A DNA stretch of 64,000 nt from positions 1-64,000 of the forward strand of contig JAGWYN010000009.1 in NCBI GenBank assembly GCA_018969295.1, written 5' to 3'. Each line of letters opens with the position of its first letter. Position 1 is the first letter of the stretch. Positions 59,154 to 64,000 of the stretch are shown here, piece by piece. Below the pieces are notes generated by a model. That model worked only from the letters and a program-made list of their open reading frames with translations, was not told the origin of the DNA and did not search any database. Source of the DNA: Chloroflexota bacterium (GTDB lineage: Bacteria; Chloroflexota; Anaerolineae; Caldilineales; Caldilineaceae). The translations under genes and the position numbers were made by a program.

Positions 59154-59297
59154 ATGCCTTCGAATACAACGATGGCGAAAGCATCAAGAGGGCGTCCCAA
59201 AACGACGGATCGCAAACAAATCATCACGGTGGCGATGCAGGCGTACTGGCGCGAAGACGTTGAAAGCGTCTCGTTGAATGAGATTTGTCGGCGCGCT
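59060..59297 (+). repeat. Inverted copy of 1-238
   Basis: Second copy of the TetR promoter and N-terminal repeat described at the window start, in opposite orientation; two mismatches in 238 bases. The repeat starts abruptly at 59060. Confidence 0.95.
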
Positions 59298-59876
59298 GAA
59301 GTCGCTAAGCCAGGTTTTTACCGTGAATTCGGTAATGAAGACGGGTTGCTGAAAGCTGTCCTGGTGGTTTATCCGCAACAGGTGCTTGCAACGGTATACC
59401 AGATGATTGCTACTGATGCGCCGTTTCGCGCGACACACGATGGTCTCGTGTCCATCGTGACAAGGAGCGGTGATACGCCATTTTTCGGTGATGCGCAAGC
59501 GGTGCCGAGTGGGTGCCTGTTTGCAAAAATGTGCGAATCCTATCGGCACCTGGGTGAAGAAACACGCGCAGAAGTTGATCGCGCCAAAGCAAAGATATTG
59601 ACCTTGTATTCCGCGAACATATACTTTTACAAACCCTTACCCGCGGTGTCATCGGGGGCACCCGCAAGGGGTGCCCCTACAGGATCGCCCGTACGATCGG
59701 TCATGGTCTCATCCTGGGCACGCACCTGTAGGGGCGACCCTTGCGGTCGCCCTTGTAGTCGCCCGTGCGGTCGGCCATTACTAGCAGTTTGTCGAACAGT
59801 CCTGGGTCCCTGCTTGACAGCGTGCCTCCTTCTGTGCTATTCTGGCGCGCATTTACGCTGCAAAATAGATAGATAG
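59154..59876 (+). pseudogene. TetR/AcrR-family regulator, C-terminus replaced by a repeat
   Basis: The frame has a normal TetR start: basic N-terminus, helix-turn-helix SLNEICRRAEVAKPGFYREF and a helical ligand-binding part up to about residue 155. After AKAKILTLYS the residues turn into low-complexity APARGAPTG and GDPCGRPCSRP-type strings that are translations of palindromic repeats. Roughly the last helices of the domain, needed for dimer formation, are lost. The DNA-binding part may still be made. It lies ahead of the FGGY kinase and divergent from the SDR. Confidence 0.7.
59655..59752. repeat. REP-like palindromic repeats in the TetR 3' end
   Basis: Two short hairpins: GGGGCACCC/GGGTGCCCC (59655-59677) and GGGCGACC/GGTCGCCC (59732-59752), with related ggtcgcccgt units nearby. 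Translated, they give the GDPCGRP-type strings common as spurious ends of genes. They appear to have inserted into and truncated the TetR gene. Confidence 0.75.
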
Positions 59877-59963
59877 AAATGCCGACGTACGGACCAGAGC
59901 GGATCGCAGCTGTTTTTGAAGCGGCCTTGGTCGGTTGCCTGGGAGACTGGAAAGGAGAAGGGG

Positions 59964-61505
59964 ATGGCCAATCCAGCAGGGCATGGGCCGCTGGTGATTG
60001 GGGTGGACAGCAGCACGACTGCGTGCAAGGCGATCGCCTGGAACCGACAGGGTGTTGCTGTTGCTGAGGGGCGCGCCAGTTATCTCCTGCTCCAACCCGA
60101 ACCAGCCTGGCACGAGCAAAATGCTGAAGAGTGGTGGGACGGTCTGTGCCGTGCTCTGCGCGAATGTCTCAGCCAGGTCAGTGCAACAGCGGTGGAGGCG
60201 CTCTGCATGACCCATCAGCGCGAGTCGTTCGTGCCTGTCAACGCTGCGGGCCAGCCCTTGCGCAACGCCATTCTCTGGTCGGACGAACGCAGCCGTTCCC
60301 AGGTGAGCCAGCTCGAAGAGCGTTTTGGCCGTGACGCGCTCCACCGGCTCACCGGCAAGCCGCCCTCGATGACCCAGTCGCTCCCCAAGATTCTCTGGCT
60401 GCTCGAAAACGAGCCGGAGAGTGTGCTGCGTGCCGACAAACTCTGCGACGTCCATGCCTTCCTTGTCCACCGCATGACCGGCCACTTCCGCACCGGGCTT
60501 TCCAACGCGGACCCGATGGGGCTCGTCGATCTGGTTCACCGACGGTGGGCTTGGGATCTGATCGACGCTTTGGGGCTGCGCGCCAGCCAGTTTCCTGAGC
60601 TGTACGCAGCAGGTTCTGTTTTGGGCCAGGTCACCGCCGAGGCGGCAGATGCCACCGGACTGCGGGCCGGTCTGCCAGTCATCACGGGGGCTGGAGATGG
60701 GCACTGTGCGGGTCTGGGTGCCAATGCCACGATCCCTGGGCGTGCCTATTTGAATCTGGGCACCGCCGTGGTCAGCGGCGTGATCAGCGCCGACTATCCC
60801 TGCGACCGTGCGTTTCGCACCTTGCTGGCTCCGATCGACGGCCACTATTTTGCCGAGCATGTGCTGCGTGGTGGCGTCTTCATGATCGGCTGGTTTGTCG
60901 ACAAATTTGCGCCCGATCTGCGTTCTGGTTGGCTGACGCTCAGCCCGGAAGAGCAGCTGGAAGCTGCCTGTGCAAAACTGCCCCCGGGGGCCGGTGGGCT
61001 GATGCTGGTTCCTTATTGGAACAATGTCATGAACCCTTACTGGGACCCGGCCGCTTCTGGCATCGTTCTGGGCTGGACCGGCGCACACGGGCGCGAACAT
61101 CTTTACCGTGCCATTTTGGAAGGAATTGCCTACGAACAGCGGCTGGTCGGGGATGCAATGATGGCCGCAGTCGGCCAGCGTTTCAGCGAATATGTGACGA
61201 TGGGGGGCGGTAGCCGCAGCCGGCTCTGGTGCCAGATCATCGCCGATGTCACTGGGGTTCCGGTGCTGCGTTCTACGTCGACGGAAGCCACTTGTCTGGG
61301 CGCGGGCATCCTGGCGGCCACAGCTGTGGGCTGGTACCCAGACGTGCGCGCCGCCGCCGATGCCATGACCGCTACGGCCGACCGCTTTGCTCCACAGCCA
61401 GAGGCCCAGGCCCGCTATGACCCGCTCTACCGTGAGGTCTATCAGCCGCTTTTTCCGGCTGTGCAGCCCCTGGTCGACCGGCTTGCGCACCTCTGCCCAC
61501 GCTAA
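59964..61505 (+). CDS. FGGY-family carbohydrate kinase
   Basis: A 513-residue sugar/polyol kinase of the glycerol/xylulose kinase family. VIGVDSSTTACKAIAW is the phosphate 1 motif, CMTHQRESFVPVN and ILWSDERS the substrate part, VITGAGDGHCAGLGA the phosphate 2 area with the catalytic Asp, and MGGGSRSRLWCQIIADVTG the adenosine motif. The start at 59964 follows aaggag. It is followed five bases later by a zinc-type dehydrogenase. Substrate could be xylulose, erythritol or glycerol; sequence does not decide. It might also supply the rhamnulokinase missing from the rhamnose cluster, but it lies 40 kb away. Confidence 0.9.
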   Translation: MANPAGHGPLVIGVDSSTTACKAIAWNRQGVAVAEGRASYLLLQPEPAWHEQNAEEWWDGLCRALRECLSQVSATAVEALCMTHQRESFVPVNAAGQPLRNAILWSDERSRSQVSQLEERFGRDALHRLTGKPPSMTQSLPKILWLLENEPESVLRADKLCDVHAFLVHRMTGHFRTGLSNADPMGLVDLVHRRWAWDLIDALGLRASQFPELYAAGSVLGQVTAEAADATGLRAGLPVITGAGDGHCAGLGANATIPGRAYLNLGTAVVSGVISADYPCDRAFRTLLAPIDGHYFAEHVLRGGVFMIGWFVDKFAPDLRSGWLTLSPEEQLEAACAKLPPGAGGLMLVPYWNNVMNPYWDPAASGIVLGWTGAHGREHLYRAILEGIAYEQRLVGDAMMAAVGQRFSEYVTMGGGSRSRLWCQIIADVTGVPVLRSTSTEATCLGAGILAATAVGWYPDVRAAADAMTATADRFAPQPEAQARYDPLYREVYQPLFPAVQPLVDRLAHLCPR

Positions 61506-61510
61506 AAACG

Positions 61511-62517
<1,007 letters not shown>

Positions 62518-62527
<10 letters not shown>

Positions 62528-63708
62528 AACCGATCCCTACCCCTGAACTCCGACCCTGAACCTGCTGCCAGCAAGACTTCGGTCAGCTCGGTGTCGTCGA
62601 GCAGAATCGGGTTGGCTTTCATGCTGGAGGCGGCCTGGGCCTTGGCGACGACGTGGGCTGCATCCTCTGGCTGGAAGCCGTAGGCGGAGAGCGGCGGGAT
62701 TTCGCACTGAGCGACCAGGGCCCGAAGCCAGTCGAGGGCGTCCTCAACGGTAGCGGCGGCGTCGCCGGTGAGGAGCGTGGCCAGTTCGGCATAGCGCTGC
62801 AGCGCAGGGTGTTGGGGCGCGCGTCGGCGCAGGGCCTGTACGTTGGCAGCACAGACGCCTGGCAGCAGGGCGGCGCAGACTGCGCCATGGGGGGCGGCGT
62901 CGTACATGCCGCCGAATGGGCCTGCAAAACCGTGCACTGCGCCCAGCCCGGCATTGGCCAGGGCCAGGCCGCCGCAGAGGCTGGCAAAGGCCATGTCCTG
63001 GCGTGCTGCGCGCTGCTCTCCCTGGCGCACGGCGGTGACGAGCGAGCGGGCTGCGCGCGGCAGCGCTTCCCGGCAGAGCGCGTCGGTGAGCGGGTTGGCG
63101 CGGCTGGAGACGAAGGGTTCGATCAGCTGGGTCAGCGCGTCCAGCCCGGTGGCGGCGGTGACTGCGGGTGGGCTGCTGTAGGTGAGTTCTGGGTCGACCA
63201 GGGCCACGCGGGGCAGCATGGAGGGGCTGCGCATGCTGACCTTGACACGGTGTTCGGGGGAGGAGAGGACTGCGTTGCGGGTGACTTCGCTGCCGGTGCC
63301 TGCGGTCGTGGGCAGGGCGATGAGGGGGAGGGAGGGGTTGGCCAGTGGCTGGGCGCGCCCGATCACCTCGAGGTAGTCGAAGAGGTCGCCCGGGTTGGTG
63401 GTGAGTGCGGCGACCGCCTTGCCTGCGTCCAGCACGCTGCCGCCGCCGACGGCGACGACGAGTTCGGTGTCGGCGGCGGCAGCGGCCCCGGCGACGGCGT
63501 CGGCGACTGTGGGTTCACCGCTGACGCTGAAGAGGGTGCTCTGTACACCTGCACTCTGGAGCAGTTCGAGCAGGGAGTGGGCGCGTGCTGGGTGGGAGCC
63601 GGTGACTACCAGGGCGCGCGTGCCGTAGCTGCGCGCCAGGCTGCCGAGCTCGCGCACGACCCCCTCGCCGAAAAGAATGCGTTGGGCGGTGGCAAATTCG
63701 AAGCGCAT
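62518..63708 (-). CDS. Iron-containing (group III) alcohol dehydrogenase
   Basis: A 396-residue enzyme. VVAVGGGSVLDAGKA is the NAD-binding motif, LPTTAGTGSEVT follows, and GLGAVHGFAGPFGGMYDAAPHG carries the metal-binding His residues. It would oxidise an alcohol or polyol, or reduce a semialdehyde or maleylacetate. It converges with and overlaps the preceding dehydrogenase by ten bases. aaaggaag is at the right distance from its ATG. Confidence 0.9.
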
Positions 63709-63738
63709 CAGAGACTTCCTTTCGGATCGGAGCGGGAT

Positions 63739-64000
63739 TCAGACATCTGCGGGGCCTGCAAAGAAGGCATCCCAGGGGAACTCGACCGGCGCGTCGTGGC
63801 AGACGATTTCGATCATCCGGGCCAGCAGGGGCAGGGCTGTGCGGTCGAGCAGCCCCTGGTCGAACAGGGCCTCGACCGTGGGGCCGATGGCCTGGGCCAG
63901 CTGGGCGCCCTCGATCGTATCGTCGGGCATCCACTGGCTTTTGGCGACGGAGTAGGGGAGGCCTTGGCCGAGGTGCCAGCCCATCCGGCTGTTGCGTCCG
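63739..64000 (-). CDS. Unidentified protein, C-terminal part (runs off window)
   Basis: About 86 codons enter from the right edge and stop at 63739, with MGWHLGQGLPYSVAKSQWMP and IGPTVEALFDQGLLDRTALP as readable parts. No family is recognised. It lies 30 bases upstream of the iron-containing dehydrogenase on the same strand, so they probably form one operon. Confidence 0.6.
   Translation of the reverse strand, partial: GRNSRMGWHLGQGLPYSVAKSQWMPDDTIEGAQLAQAIGPTVEALFDQGLLDRTALPLLARMIEIVCHDAPVEFPWDAFFAGPADV

Overview
The window reads as a GC-rich chromosome segment from a heterotrophic Chloroflexota-like bacterium (Caldilinea/Anaerolineae type). This is inferred from content: numerous sugar ABC importers with long Ala/Glu or Pro linkers after the lipobox, F420 biosynthesis genes, a SpoVS-domain protein, a DUF4037 protein, dispersed palindromic repeats and a bacterial-type IS4 element. 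No rRNA or tRNA gene and no CRISPR array was seen.

Layout. (1) 1-238 is an inverted, 99 percent identical copy of 59060-59297 (promoter plus N-terminus of a TetR gene), so the window is almost bracketed by the two copies. (2) 0.3-12.1 kb is housekeeping and surface material: lhgO, glgB, an IMPDH-like gene without the usual flap dyad, two membrane-anchored beta-propeller proteins, a solute-binding lipoprotein and a DUF4037 protein. (3) 12.3-19.4 kb is an L-rhamnose module: isomerase, rhamnose-type ABC importer and a divergent class II aldolase; no kinase is present. (4) 19.5-21.7 kb is a compact F420 operon: nitroreductase, cofD, cofC. (5) 21.8-28.8 kb is a carbohydrate operon (solute-binding protein, two permeases, GH13 enzyme, SDR, UroD-like protein) whose first gene has lost its 5' end to an IS4-family element at 28798-30223. 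(6) 30.2-42.7 kb is a defence-like island of lower GC in its first half: remnant of a probable P-loop ATPase, two STAND-type NTPases, a radical SAM/SPASM protein, then a tightly packed four-gene module (unknown protein, two BREX-type DUF2791-like ATPases, Lhr-like helicase). (7) 43.4-57.8 kb is one 14-gene minus-strand operon: a GlpSTPQV-like importer with two complementary half-degenerate ATPases, two DhaKL pairs, a DhaM-HPr-EI fusion, a PfkB kinase, a RuBisCO-like protein and a cupin. (8) 58-64 kb holds an SDR, a truncated TetR, an FGGY kinase, two alcohol dehydrogenases of unrelated families and a partial gene.

How it works together. Regions 7 and 8 look like one catabolic system for a polyol or branched/acid sugar: uptake by the importer, oxidation by dehydrogenases, phosphorylation by FGGY/PfkB kinases, carbon-bond cleavage or isomerisation by the RuBisCO-like protein, and PEP-driven phosphorylation of short ketoses by DhaK/DhaL with a self-contained phosphorelay. 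The most likely undescribed systems are this RuBisCO-like operon and the four-gene BREX-like module at 36.8-42.7 kb.
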